Assembly: GCA_013423385.1 (NCBI GenBank) | Contig: BLZA01000021.1 | Location: 1,116,001 to 1,180,000, forward strand | Direction of reading: 5' to 3' | DNA length: 64,000 bases | From: Naganishia liquefaciens | Lineage: Eukaryota > Basidiomycota > Tremellomycetes > Filobasidiales > Filobasidiaceae | In this document: piece after piece, positions 23,328 through 34,078 of the stretch | Numbering within the stretch: the stretch's first letter is position 1 | Layout: every line of letters begins with the position of its first letter | Position numbers and translations under genes: made by a program | Notes under the pieces: model-generated | Databases searched by the model: none | Seen by the model: only the letters and a program-made list of their open reading frames with translations | Told to the model about the DNA's origin: nothing

Positions 23328-26300
23328 GATGTTTGCAGTCTTGGTATAGCGTGCTCCCAAGTCTTTGCAGTACTGGAATGAAGCAAAAGGGCAAAGTCGC
23401 CGAAAGTCGTGGGTACTTATCAATCTTTCAAGTCTTGGTCGGATGCGGCCAGTAGCAAGGACGCGCTGGCACTACACTGCTCTGACGAAATTGAAACGCG
23501 ATGTTGAGTGAATTCGGAACCGTATTAAAGTGAGCCGAGGAGCCTATCACTGGGGAAGCAAAAGCAACGTATGCCCTGCTAGGCTATTAAGTTGCGGGCG
23601 CTTGGTCAGATAGTGGATTGAAGGTGTTTCGTATGAAACAAGATCCGGGCGCAGATTACACAAATTTGACTCACTGTAGCGTGCGGGTGATCCGGTGTTG
23701 AGGAATATGATGGACAGCTTGATGAGGGAATCGATCTGTTCTGAGCAGAGCAACTTGATAGAGCTACAGCTCAGTTTCGCAACCGAGGCAACCTGGAGGC
23801 AACTGCAAAAAGCGGGAGGGAGAGCTGGGAGAAACGACAGGAAGCAGCTTGGGAAAAATCGTCAAAGACCAGGTCTGTGGCGCCGATTCTGGAACGTGTC
23901 TTTCAGAACTCTACGGGAGTGCAGGGCCAAAGGCCGATTCCCTGTGCGAATGATCGGGCAGCTGGCAGAATGCTGGCAGGGGCGGTTAGCTTTCTGATAT
24001 TCAGAAACGGCAAAATTGACTCAATGGTCACATACCGCTACCGGTCTCTCGGGAGATCTCTCGTGGCTCGGCCAGTCTTCGATAATGGCTGTTCCAGCTG
24101 CTTTCCACGATGAGGCCTCTGCTTGTGAGCCTCTTGAACGGGCTGCAGCGGGAAAGCGAATAGCCTCCTCGATCGTGTGCCAGCGGTCGCCTGATCGTCT
24201 GAGGGCAGCATGGTTAATCCAGAGCAGCTTGCAGAGCTCTCTGGACGGTGTCGCGAGAATTTCTTGACGCATAAATCAGGTGCCAAACGAAGAGGAGCTT
24301 TACTGAGTAGGCGAGACGATCCCGAACACGGGAGAAGAGGAAAGAAAAGCTGGAAGAGCTAGAAAAAGCGGCAAGCGATACCGGTCTTCTGCCGTCTCAG
24401 CTTATTTCTCAGCTCACCACGCGCGTTTCAGCTGCACGTGGGAGCGGGCGATCTCAGACATCTTCCAAGACATGTACACCGGCGTTTACCGCGGCGGTAA
24501 TACCACCGACACCTATCTCTTTCTCCGGATATTTCGAAGTTGTAGTAGCCTACAAGCGCTTCACGAACTGCTTGTTAAGCTGCTTGCTTCATATGAACAG
24601 CTAGTGTTGTAATAGCTATTGTAATGGGTTTGTCAATGTAATTGTTAATGTTCCCCCGGGAAGCTCCCTGGGATTCGAAGATCGACGCTTTTGCTTCCAC
24701 GAGCTTTTCTAGCCGCGGTTTTTGCGAAATAGGCATGTATCATCCCGCTCGGCCGCATTCTTTCCCGCTCCCTCGACAGCTTGCTCAGCTAGCAGTCTAG
24801 CTAAGACGACTCCTAGCTATCACTGCCAGAACAAGCTCTAGCTCCCGCAATCCGTTGCTGGCTAGCACCGTTCAGCTACGAACGCCAGCTACTCGATGTC
24901 AACGGGTCGCGACGCTGCGACCCTGGATCCGAAAGTTTCCAATGGTGATGCAAGCTGTCTATAGCTCGTTCAGTATAGGCGTGTTGCTCTTTGACAATTG
25001 CCCGTTTGCCTCAGCTTTCCAATCGGATATAAATCTCGCCCGTACCTTCTAGTGGAGCTTTCCATTATGCATATGCATTGGATTGCATCAACATGTTCAT
25101 CCGCTTCATCGAGCTGTTCCAGGAATGTTCCAAGGATCATCCGTATGTCTTGGCACGGCGATCGCTATGTCCGCTGCCATAGCCGCTGCTATGCTATATG
25201 AGCTGCTATATGACACCTGCACGTGAACAGCTCCGTGAGCGATTTACTAATAGAACAGATGCAAATAGAGAAGCCGTTCAGAAATGCGGGAACAGCTACA
25301 TCTGTCTCGGATTGCGAAGCTGAGCACTCCCACAGCTAGTGCCGCTTCTATCAAGTAATGGCGACAGTCAGCGCAATGCTGCGATAGAACCTGTGACCTT
25401 CCAATTTGTGCATAGATCGTCCAGCGGGGCATTTGATCCGTTTTCTTTACGGTAACACCGCTCTACCGTAGTCCGAAGCCGAAACCGAGACTGAAGCCGA
25501 AACCGAAACCGGGTCTGTCCCGATCCTCTTCTCTTTCTGAGTCTCTGTCTTGTCTGTGTCTCTGAGCTCGAACAAGCCGGTACACGAGGCTTTGAGAGCT
25601 CAGAGTTGTCATGGTCATGTAGGCTGAAGGATCCTGGGCTCAAGCCCCAGGCTTGTGCTTTTCCGAGTGACCACCATTCCGAAGCGCCTTCGCGCAAGCC
25701 GACGTATGACGAAAGTAGAGGCCGAGCTGATTTTGGACTCGTTGGCGAATCTTCTATGGTCCGACATCCCAAAATGCTGTGGACCGCCATGTCGGCGGCA
25801 GAAAGGGACAGAGACTGCGAAAATTGTGGCTTTGATCGCTCAACGTGAACCGAACAGCAGCAGAGTGCGATGCGGACGGCCATCGACGCATTTGCCTCCT
25901 CTTTTTGGCCTCAGCGAATCGTGCGACCGACTAGCAGGTAGAGCCATGAGTCCGGCACATAGGCATGTACAGCATGATCCCCGATATCCTGTCTGAGCAG
26001 ATCACGCCGTCACTTTCCCCTGCTACTGTCGACGCGATCAAGGAACATGCGTAGTTACCGAAGAATTCCTTGATTGAACGCAACGGCGAGCTTATCGCCC
26101 AGCATCGCGCGGTAGCTTATCACAATGTCGAGTCAGGGATGCTAGCGCTGATCTCAGAGGCTATATCGCAAGCCTCTTCCGAGAATTTCCGCCCGTTCCG
26201 TGTCATCAGTACATCGGGAACCTCGCCAGAATGACACTGGCGTGTCATCATAACATCACCAGGGGCGCTAATGCCGCCCTGCCATTTTTGAAGGTAGGTT

Positions 26301-26437
26301 CGTGACCCTGACGTCTATTGTACATAACGACAGTGATGAGATGAATGAGGTAAAAGACATCATTTTCGAAGACGAAGCCGTTCCGCCGAGCTTGAACAAA
26401 GTGTACGAGAATGACGTCTCGGAACCGCGAAACTGCC
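23328..26437. other. Gene-poor region with weak coding relics
   Basis: About 3.1 kb without a supportable gene. Two stretches read like protein in part. On the plus strand at about 24320-24600, a basic coiled-coil-like stretch begins with REKRKEKLEELEKAASDTG. At about 25960-26240, an interrupted frame includes SLIERNGELIAQHRAVAYHN. They could be decayed genes or decayed mobile-element pieces; I recognise no family. A short GA-rich run of near-repeats (CCGAAACCG type) lies at about 25470-25515. Confidence 0.3.
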
Positions 26438-28617
26438 TCATAATGCGGCCGCCTTGTTCAAATGCTGATACAACCACCATCCGACCCCTCCAAGCGCCAT
26501 AGCCGTGGCGATCGCGCGTATGATAATGGCCACAACCAAAGCCTGCCGCACGGCGGCGTAAAATGCGGCAAGAGCGGCTCCCGACCAGTTGATCCTATGC
26601 AAAAAGCGAGCCAAAATCGTAGTGGCCGTTCAGCCGTGTCCCGACGGTATGGCTGGTCCAGCTGAAAACAACTTACCTGCGATCCGCTGCTCTCGGTGGA
26701 CCGGACACGCTCGCTTCCCAGCCTCGAACGACACGTCGATACCGTCGACCAAACACCCTGAATGACGGGGAAGAGTCAAAGAGATCAGCCAAGGTCGGCA
26801 TGTCGCAGTGTCAACGTGGACTTGCCAGATCCAAAAGTTTACGTCGGGATAGGAGAATCGCGGAAAGACGGAGCTGGCAACGAGGTAGCGTGTTTTAGAA
26901 ACAAGACGCAAGGGAGTGGGCGCATGACTTACGTGATGCCAGGACCGACACCTCCACTAGTCGTCGTCGCCACCTTGGCCGCGCCGGCCGTCCCTTCTGA
27001 ATGAGTCACCCTCCACTCCCCACCCGCCGCCTCCTTCCCCTTGTGCGATCCTGCCCCCTCCTGCTTCCCATTTCCGGTTCCTGTCGGAAGCGGAGCATGC
27101 GCACTAAGCGTCGGCGTTGTGACGCCATGTAGCCATTTCTCTTCGAAGGTTGATGTCACGGTGACGGGTGTACGGGGCTCGAATCCGACAGGGACATCGT
27201 ACCGTTCCTTGGAGTCTTCCATGAGTGACATGCGGCGAACGACGGGGATCGTGCCGTTTTGAGGGAGATGCGCGAGGAGGTCTCTGAATGGTTCGGAGGC
27301 CTAGTGTCAGGGCGACGCTTTGCATTCAGCAAAGGAAAGTACGTACAACGTCATGCCAAGCGTCAGTCCCCAGAGACGCAGCTGACGTCGTCCATCTGGT
27401 CCATATATCGTGCCACCGCCTCCTTTACCCCTGCGGTCTTCCAAAAACTCGGGATTGAATCCCTCGGCAACGACCTCGGGTTCGTCCGGCAACAGTACGC
27501 ATCCAAAGCTAAGACGAACGGTCAGCTTGATGCGGCACGAAACGACCAGATGCGTACTTCATGTTGCCCACGAGGCCACGTAGGATGAGTCTGATAAGCT
27601 TGTTCCGCGGGGACAGCCTCGAGGAGATATCAATCTGGACGTTGCTCCATTGAGCCCTTGGGAATGGCGGAATCAGGGTCGATATCGGTATCCAGTGCAG
27701 GGAAGCGACTTCTGCCTGTGGACGGAAGAGACAACATGAGAAAGCAGATAGGGGGTGGCATGCCGCGGGTGCGTACCGGTTGGAGATCTGCCGGGGGAGA
27801 TATTGGTGATATTTGGAGGAACACTATAAGACTAGGGCGTTAGCGATGGTTGCTACTTTAGCACGAGTGCACAAACCGAAAGGACTCAGAATCATCAATA
27901 GCCGCTTGCCCAGACTCGTTGTAATTTCCCTGTCATCTAGTCTTCCCACACTAATGTACTCCTTGTCCGCCAGATCCAGCCCAATCTCCTCCCACGTTTC
28001 ACTGAGTAACGCGTAAACTTTGCTGTCTTGTGAAAAGGGAAAAGGAAAAGCACACACCGAAGCGCCGTATAATGACTACTCTCGTCCGTCGGCTCGTGTC
28101 TTCCGCCCGGAAACGCAATATGACTCGAATACCGATCGCTCGGACGGGTTGTACGTCGTATAAAGAGCAGCTGGGGCTCCGTTGCTGGGTGTGAGACCCA
28201 GGCTGGTGGACCAAGGATCAGCGGATCTGTAAGGGAGGAAGGAATAGGCAGAGCGTACGGAGGCGGAAGAATTCTTCAAAGCTTAGGCCGACGCCGGATT
28301 CCTTTTCGGGTATTTCGAGGCCTGCTGGTGGTTTGAGTCTGCAGCAAGACCATCAGTATCAGAGGGGGCGAGGGATCACTGGTCTACTGATGAACGTACC
28401 GTATGATCAAGGCTACACTGGCTCTCCTGGGTTGTGTCGGCGGAGACTGGATGATCCGCGGTGGTGTCGCTCTCAGACTGAGGAGCGCGGACAAGAGCGA
28501 GGACGTGATGGCCGCGTTGCATGGCTGCGTCATGGTGTGTGGCGGGGCTGCGGATGTTGCGTTGTGGCCCGGATCTCTGCCATTCACGAGCCAACCCAAC
28601 TTGTCGCATCCATCCAT
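26438..28617 (-). CDS. Nudix hydrolase, CoA-diphosphatase (PCD1/NUDT7-8) type
   Basis: Likely cleaves CoA or related nucleotide diphosphates; known relatives act in peroxisomes or mitochondria. Eleven exons join in frame to 538 residues (510 if the ATG at 28533 is used, which fits the family better). The N-terminus reads PPRIIQSPPTQPRRASVALI, then the Nudix region: HIAFPGGRHEPTDE and TALRETWEEIGLDL, giving the LxFPGG start of the CoA-hydrolase subgroup and an intact RExxEExG core. LWGLTLGMTL closes the domain. Beyond the usual family length there is a 200-residue Gly/Thr-rich extension and a hydrophobic helix (ALVVAIIIRAIATAMALGGV) eight to ten residues before a short basic end, so it may be tail-anchored. 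The intron at 26758-26825 has a GC-AG border. Exon ends: 28400, 28259-28338, 28058-28226, 27877-28001, 27777-27823, 27558-27715, 27343-27508, 26933-27300, 26826-26873, 26677-26757, 26438-26594. Confidence 0.88.
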
Positions 28618-30761
28618 TCATGATTCCCCGTTCGTCATCTCTCGCACGCGCATTCCCCAAACGAGCGGAAGCATTTTCTCCACGGGGCACGCGTTTCAGA
28701 GTTCCCGGTAGAGACTTTTCCTGATGATGCAAAGATCCTCCGTACGCCGATGGGTCCATCGATAAGAATGAAATGCCAGCGAAGCAGCTCTTGCAGGGGA
28801 CCCATTTGGATATTCTCGACGGGGGACAGATTGGCCTATAGCAATCGACGTCCAACTTGGTGCAAATCACAGCATGGTTCGGGTCGCATTAGTGCCTTCC
28901 GCAACAACTCGTCCGCCCAATAATAAAGCAGGTGTAAGGGAAAAGGTGTGCCGAGAAACGGGCCTGTAGTAGAGGGACTCTCACACGGCGCACTGCCTTG
29001 ACAGCGTTCTGTAAGCATCTCGCCTCCATGTCGAGGCGAGATGCTGGGCTATGCTGTGCGGCAGAGCTAGCCATCAGGACATATCACAAGGGATGCGGAA
29101 ACAAAGGAGAATGGCCACTGCCACTGAAGGACCAACATTATACGCGTGGATAACCATATAAAAGAGATGCTATCCAGCCACACTCGCAGGCATAGATGAT
29201 ACCGCCTGTCACCCTCCGAGCGTAATCAGGACGCCAATAGTACTCAGAGATCACTTGACGTCGGCTTCTCGCCTCACTCTTACCCCAGAGCATGTCGTTC
29301 CAGGACCGAGACCCGAAAGAGGCAACAGGGTCGGCATCCACCTCGGACGACCGAAAGGACTTGGGAGATGGTACTTTCTTGAACCAATACACTGGCGAGA
29401 TAACCTTTGTGCATCCCATTCTCAGGGGGGGGGTCTAGCTTTAGCGGTAGTCATGATCCAAGTCTGAGCCTAGATGTCAAAGGGTTCAGACCCGAATCAG
29501 TTGTGACTTGAGTTGCTGGTTCCAGTAGCAAAAGGCCGGAAGAGTTTGGCGACCTTTCGTCAGTCGAGACGGATCAGACGACGGAGCCACGGGAGGGCAA
29601 CATCTGAGACCGCGATGTGCCGAAAGGGACCGCCGTGGGCGCTTTGCGTAAGGCAATGAATCTGTATTGTCGGTCAAGGTGATGTTCTGCAAGGCAGATT
29701 GTATAGTATCATAGCGGAATGACGCGGAAATTGATGGGATATGAGCGTAGCGAGTTTGGATACAGGAGATCAAAGCAATTTGAGACCCCTTACAACCTTC
29801 TGCCGAGATTGGTTTCCACAGCGGTAAAAGGCTCACGTTGCTCGTTTTCCGGCACGAAGCTCAATAGGTCTTCCGATTGGCGTCGATGTGCCAGGAAAGT
29901 ACTGTGCGAAGAGAGTCGGTGATTCGTGCCCCATGCTTAGACCATGCGATCCCGTCTAGGTTCCGAAAGTCCCTTGAAGAGACTGGTCTTGAATCTTTCA
30001 AAGTCTCATCTCTTTTACGCACGTGCCTTTCCAAACAGGTAGACTGATTTCGCGGGCTTAGGAGACCCTGCCTAAATCACGTATTCAGATGCGATCCGCT
30101 AAGGGGTATACGGTTGACAGTGTGACACGCACACAACGCTGTACAATTGGAAGACGCATTAGAGAGGCAGTTTTGGGAGATGTAATGAAGATAGTCGCAT
30201 TCGGGGACCCGTCATGGAAACCCGTGGTCGTAAACGCGCTGGGTCAGTCACTCTTCCCCTGTGATCGAGATCTTGACACGATGCCAGAGGGCTTGTAGAT
30301 GGGCATGTATTCGACGTTTGAGTTGCAGAAAGGACATTGTATCTGGAGGGACAGGGCAATGGGCAGCGTCCATTCTCTGTGAAAGGTCACAAAACTATCT
30401 GCACGATCAGAGAATTGACAAGGTGAAGGTCAGTAGAGGGTCTGATTTGGGGACAACAAAGGTACACTCGGCTCGTCAAGCGCGCGCGACGATCGAGACC
30501 TCTGCGCTTTCCCTTGGCAGCGATTCCTCCCATTCCCGCCGCTGAGCGTAGCATGCCACCCGCCCAGGCAGCAACGACACACCACCGTCCGCTGCGCCAG
30601 CCACGGCGCCATCCATCGTCCGGTACGGGCGATCGCGCGTCCCACCAAAACCACGCTCCGCTCTCGGGAACCCGGCCGCCTGTCCGCCACTTGTTTTGCA
30701 CGCCTCAAGCACGTCACCCACCTCGACCAGCACCCTCAGTCGACAACCCAAAAAATCCAAA
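28618..30761. other. Intergenic, Nudix gene to RPS3
   Basis: A 2.1 kb stretch with one weak coding candidate on the minus strand (29138-29419). The right end (30480-30761) is C-rich on the plus strand and is the presumed promoter and leader of RPS3. Confidence 0.4.
29138..29419 (-). CDS. Possible exon or small gene of unknown function
   Basis: A 93-codon frame reads plausibly as protein: KKVPSPKSFRSSEVDADPVA, SFGSRSWNDMLWGK, YYWRPDYARRVTGG, then a Cys/Trp-bearing hydrophobic end (ECGWIASLLYGYPRV). Just upstream on the coding strand, MTTAKARPPP is read in another frame and is separated by a run of nine C. Either an intron, a slip in the C run, or decay separates them. I recognise no family and cannot define a start. 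Confidence 0.3.
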   Translation of the reverse strand: MGCTKVISPVYWFKKVPSPKSFRSSEVDADPVASFGSRSWNDMLWGKSEARSRRQVISEYYWRPDYARRVTGGIIYACECGWIASLLYGYPRV

Positions 30762-31869
30762 ATGGCCGCTCAAATCTCCAAGAAGAGAAAGTTTGTCGCT
30801 GACGGTGTTTTCCAAGCCGAGTTGGGCGAGTTCTTGTGAGTTTTCTGGAGGTGTTGGGGTTTGGTGGATGTGTTATGCGCGGGAGCAGGGAAGGGAATTG
30901 CGGCGGGAAAAGAAGAAGAGAGTGGACAGGATGGCAGGATCGAGAGCAAGGGTTTAGAGAACAGACGAGCGGAACGGCGCCGCAACACATCCATCATCCA
31001 CCCATCCTCTTGCACTTCCGCTGACCTCGACGTTCCCCCTCGCAGCACCCGAGAGCTCTCCGAGGAAGGTTACTCTGGCTGTGAAGTCCGAGTCACCCAC
31101 GCCAAGACCGAAATCATCATCCGGGCCACCCACACCCAGGATGTTCTCGGTGAAAAGGGACGACGAATCCGAGAGCTCACTGCTCTCATCGCCAAGCGAT
31201 TCAAGTTCCCGGAAAACTCGTTGGAGCTCTACGCCGAAAAGGTCAAGAACCGAGGATTGAGCGCCGTTGCCCAGGCCGAGTCTTTGCGATACAAGCTTTT
31301 GGGTGGTTTGGCCATCCGACGGTGAGTAGCGGTGGTGGGAAGACTGTTGGAACTTGCGGCTAAAGGACTTGGGGCCCTGCAGAGCCTGTTACGGTGTCCT
31401 CCGATTCGTCATGGAGTCCGGCGCCAAGGGTTGCGAAGTCGTCGTTTCCGGTAAACTGCGAGCCGCCCGAGCCAAGTCGATGAAGTTCACCGACGGCTTC
31501 ATGATCCACTCGGGTCAGCCCGCCAAGGAATTCATTGACGAGGCCGTCCGACACGTCTTGTTGCGACAGGGTGTTTTGGGTATCAAGGTCAAGATCATGA
31601 AGGGCTACGACCCCACCGGTGAATTGGGTCCCAAGCGACCTTTGCCCGATGCGGTTACCCTCATTGAGTGAGTTGCTTTGTCCCACGACGACGGAGATAT
31701 CGTTTCTAACTCGCGGTCTTTCCCTTTTTTCAGGCCCAAGGAGGAGCAGCCCGTCGAGACCCATTCGGAGAACCGAGGTCAGCCCGCCGTTGACCACACC
31801 CAGCAAGCCGCTCAGCAGACCGAGGCCGCCCCGGAAGCCGAGGCTGCCGCTGAGCCCGTTGATGCCTAA
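30762..31869 (+). CDS. RPS3: 40S ribosomal protein uS3
   Basis: Component of the small ribosomal subunit at the mRNA entry site. Four exons: 30762-30835, 31046-31321, 31383-31667 and 31734-31869. The protein begins [20 protein letters not shown] and continues [19 protein letters not shown], an N-terminal KH domain with [16 protein letters not shown] (the GxxG loop), then [19 protein letters not shown] and [20 protein letters not shown], and [20 protein letters not shown]. These are the universal uS3 core. The C-terminal tail is Glu/Ala/Gln-rich, as in other fungi. The first intron is 210 bases, long for this window; I looked for a box C/D snoRNA in it and saw no convincing C box. Confidence 0.97.
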
Positions 31870-32350
31870 GCTCTTTCAGACATGGACGTGTAGCGGCTGG
31901 GCGTTGGGCAGGACGGGTTAAAGCAAAATGTATATATTTAGGAGGACGCATGGCGTGTTCTCGTCTGTCTTGCTTGCGATGGCCGCTCCGTTATGACTGG
32001 AGACTATGCATGGATTTCTGCATGATGGTTGTCGTTTTGAAGAGGGTGGCACTTGTCCGCCGCCTGCGTTGATCGGCTCGCGGAGACTTGTAATGAGAAC
32101 AGCACCGAGGGTACATGGCAGTCTCCCGTCCGACAATGTGACCAGTCATCCGACCGGGGTCCATATCTCTTCGCCCAAGCCCATGTACGGCAACTCGGCG
32201 GCTGGATGTGGTCGGGCGAATGGAAGAGGATGACTCGGACAGAACGCGACTGACTCGACTCGGCAGCGCGCGTCGGGGATAAGAGGAGCCAGATCAAGTG
32301 GCATAGCGCATGATGATCACCTCCCTGCTTGCCACACTCATCTCCTCATC
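31870..32350. other. Intergenic, RPS3 to ornithine carbamoyltransferase
   Basis: About 480 bases holding the RPS3 3' region and the promoter of the next gene. Nothing else is seen. Confidence 0.4.
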
Positions 32351-33943
32351 ATGCAACGCTCCATCACCCTCATCGGCGCCGCCACAAGGCACGCTAATGT
32401 CGCCCGCTCCATCAGACCGCTCATCGCATCCCGCGGCATCGCTGTCGATAACCTCCCGACCGCGCCAGGCGACTATATCCCGTACGACAAGGGACAACCC
32501 GTCAAGCGGGAAGACCGAAGCCTCGACAAGGATACGGGAGATGATGGTTCGTCCCCGGTGTCAGCATCGGCCTCCTCCTTGTCGAACCGAGGACGTGGCA
32601 GTCAGCGTGGTGAGCGCTCATCGTCCGAGGGGTTTACACAGAGTCGAGCCGTCAAGGCCAAGCTCGCCGGCAAGAAGCCGCCGCACTTGCTCAGCCTTGC
32701 GGATCTTTCCACGGACGAGATTGCCGGCTTGCTGAGGACGGCGATGAAGTTCAAGCACTTGTACAAGCAAGGCGGCGCGGCGACCATCAAGCGTTCGCTC
32801 GCGAGTCAGGCCGTCGCTTTGCTCTTTTCCAAGCGAAGCACGAGGACGCGTGTAGCAAGCGAGACGTCGACGGCGCTGCTCGGTGGTCATGCCATGTTCC
32901 TGGGCAAGGATGATATTCAGTTGGGCGTCAATGAGTCGCTGGAGGATTCGGCAAAGGTCATCGGGAGCATGGTTGATGGAATCATGGCGCGTGTTGGTGC
33001 GCACGCTGAAGTCGAGGTGAGCATGGCCCGCTCTACGTCATGACGCCGCATGGCTGATACAAGTCTCCCGCAGGCTCTGGTCGAACACTCTCCCGTTCCC
33101 GTCATCAACGCCCTCTCGGACTTGTACCACCCAACCCAAATCCTGGCGGATCTGCTGACCATGTACGAAATGTACGACACGACGCACACGCTCAAGAACA
33201 CGACCGTCGCCAAGCACCGCCCGCAAGACGCCCTCACCGCCGCCGTCGGCCGGATCGACCCGCTTGCGCCGTTAAAGGGGAAAAAAGTCGTCTGGGTCGG
33301 AGATACGAACAATGTGTTGCATGATATGCTCGTATCGTACCCGCGATTGGGCATGACGATCGCCGTGGCCAGTCCCAAGGGCTACGACAAGGTGGATGAG
33401 CGGGTCTGGGCAGCCGTGTAAGTGGAAAATCGGTTTGAAACGGGAACCCCCGTGACTGCACCCGTACTGACATCGTTCCGACAGGCAAAACGGCGGTCAC
33501 GCCGACAAGGTCATCTTGACAAATTCGCCTCAGGAAGCGCTCAAGGATGCCGACATTGTCGTCACCGATACTTGGTAAGCCCCTTGTTCTCTTTCCACTC
33601 GGCGCGGCCTGACCTTGAACGCCCGTAGGATCTCTATGGGCCAGGAAGAGGAAAAAGCCGCGCGTCTCGCCGCGTTCGAGGGCTACCAAGTCACCGAAAA
33701 GCTCTGCGCCGAGGCCGGGGCCAAGCCGGACTGGAAGTTTATGCATTGCTTGCCGCGAAAGCAGGAAGAGGTCAACGACGAAGTGTTTTACGGCAAGAGG
33801 AGCGTTGTCTTCCCGGAAGCGGAGAACCGAAAGTGGACGATCATGGCGTGTTTCGAGTGAGTCGAGGGTCTCGAGCGGTGATGATCGATCGTGACTAACA
33901 AACTATCACTCGCAGTCACTTGATCGGCCAGTGGAAGGTGTAA
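32351..33943 (+). CDS. Ornithine carbamoyltransferase
   Basis: Joins carbamoyl phosphate and ornithine to citrulline in arginine synthesis, expected in the mitochondrion or cytosol. Five exons end at 33016, 33417, near 33575, near 33857 and 33943. The N-terminus ([20 protein letters not shown]) looks like a mitochondrial presequence. The carbamoyl-phosphate motif SKRSTRTRV, the [20 protein letters not shown] segment, [14 protein letters not shown] and the ornithine-binding FMHCLPRK are all present, as is [14 protein letters not shown] Ser/Gly/Arg-rich insert of about 45 residues separates the presequence from the catalytic start ([10 protein letters not shown]). It has no counterpart that I know in the family and could include an unspliced in-frame stretch. 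All catalytic residues look intact. Confidence 0.95.
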
Positions 33944-34078
33944 AGGGGCTTTTGGCGGGTCACACCGGCTGTCGACGCAAGGCAAGGCGTCATGAGAATA
34001 CAACAATCTTGTTTAAAGCTTCAATATTATAGAGTAACAATGTTAATTCCATACAACCATGTCAAGAGATCTCGCTTT

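Noticed and set aside
25368-25883. A 171-codon minus-strand frame
   Set aside because: Arg/Ser-rich with short near-repeats, no splice partners and no recognisable motif.
30836-31045. A snoRNA in the long first intron of RPS3
   Set aside because: RPS3 introns host snoRNAs in animals, but no convincing C box, D box or H/ACA pattern is visible here.
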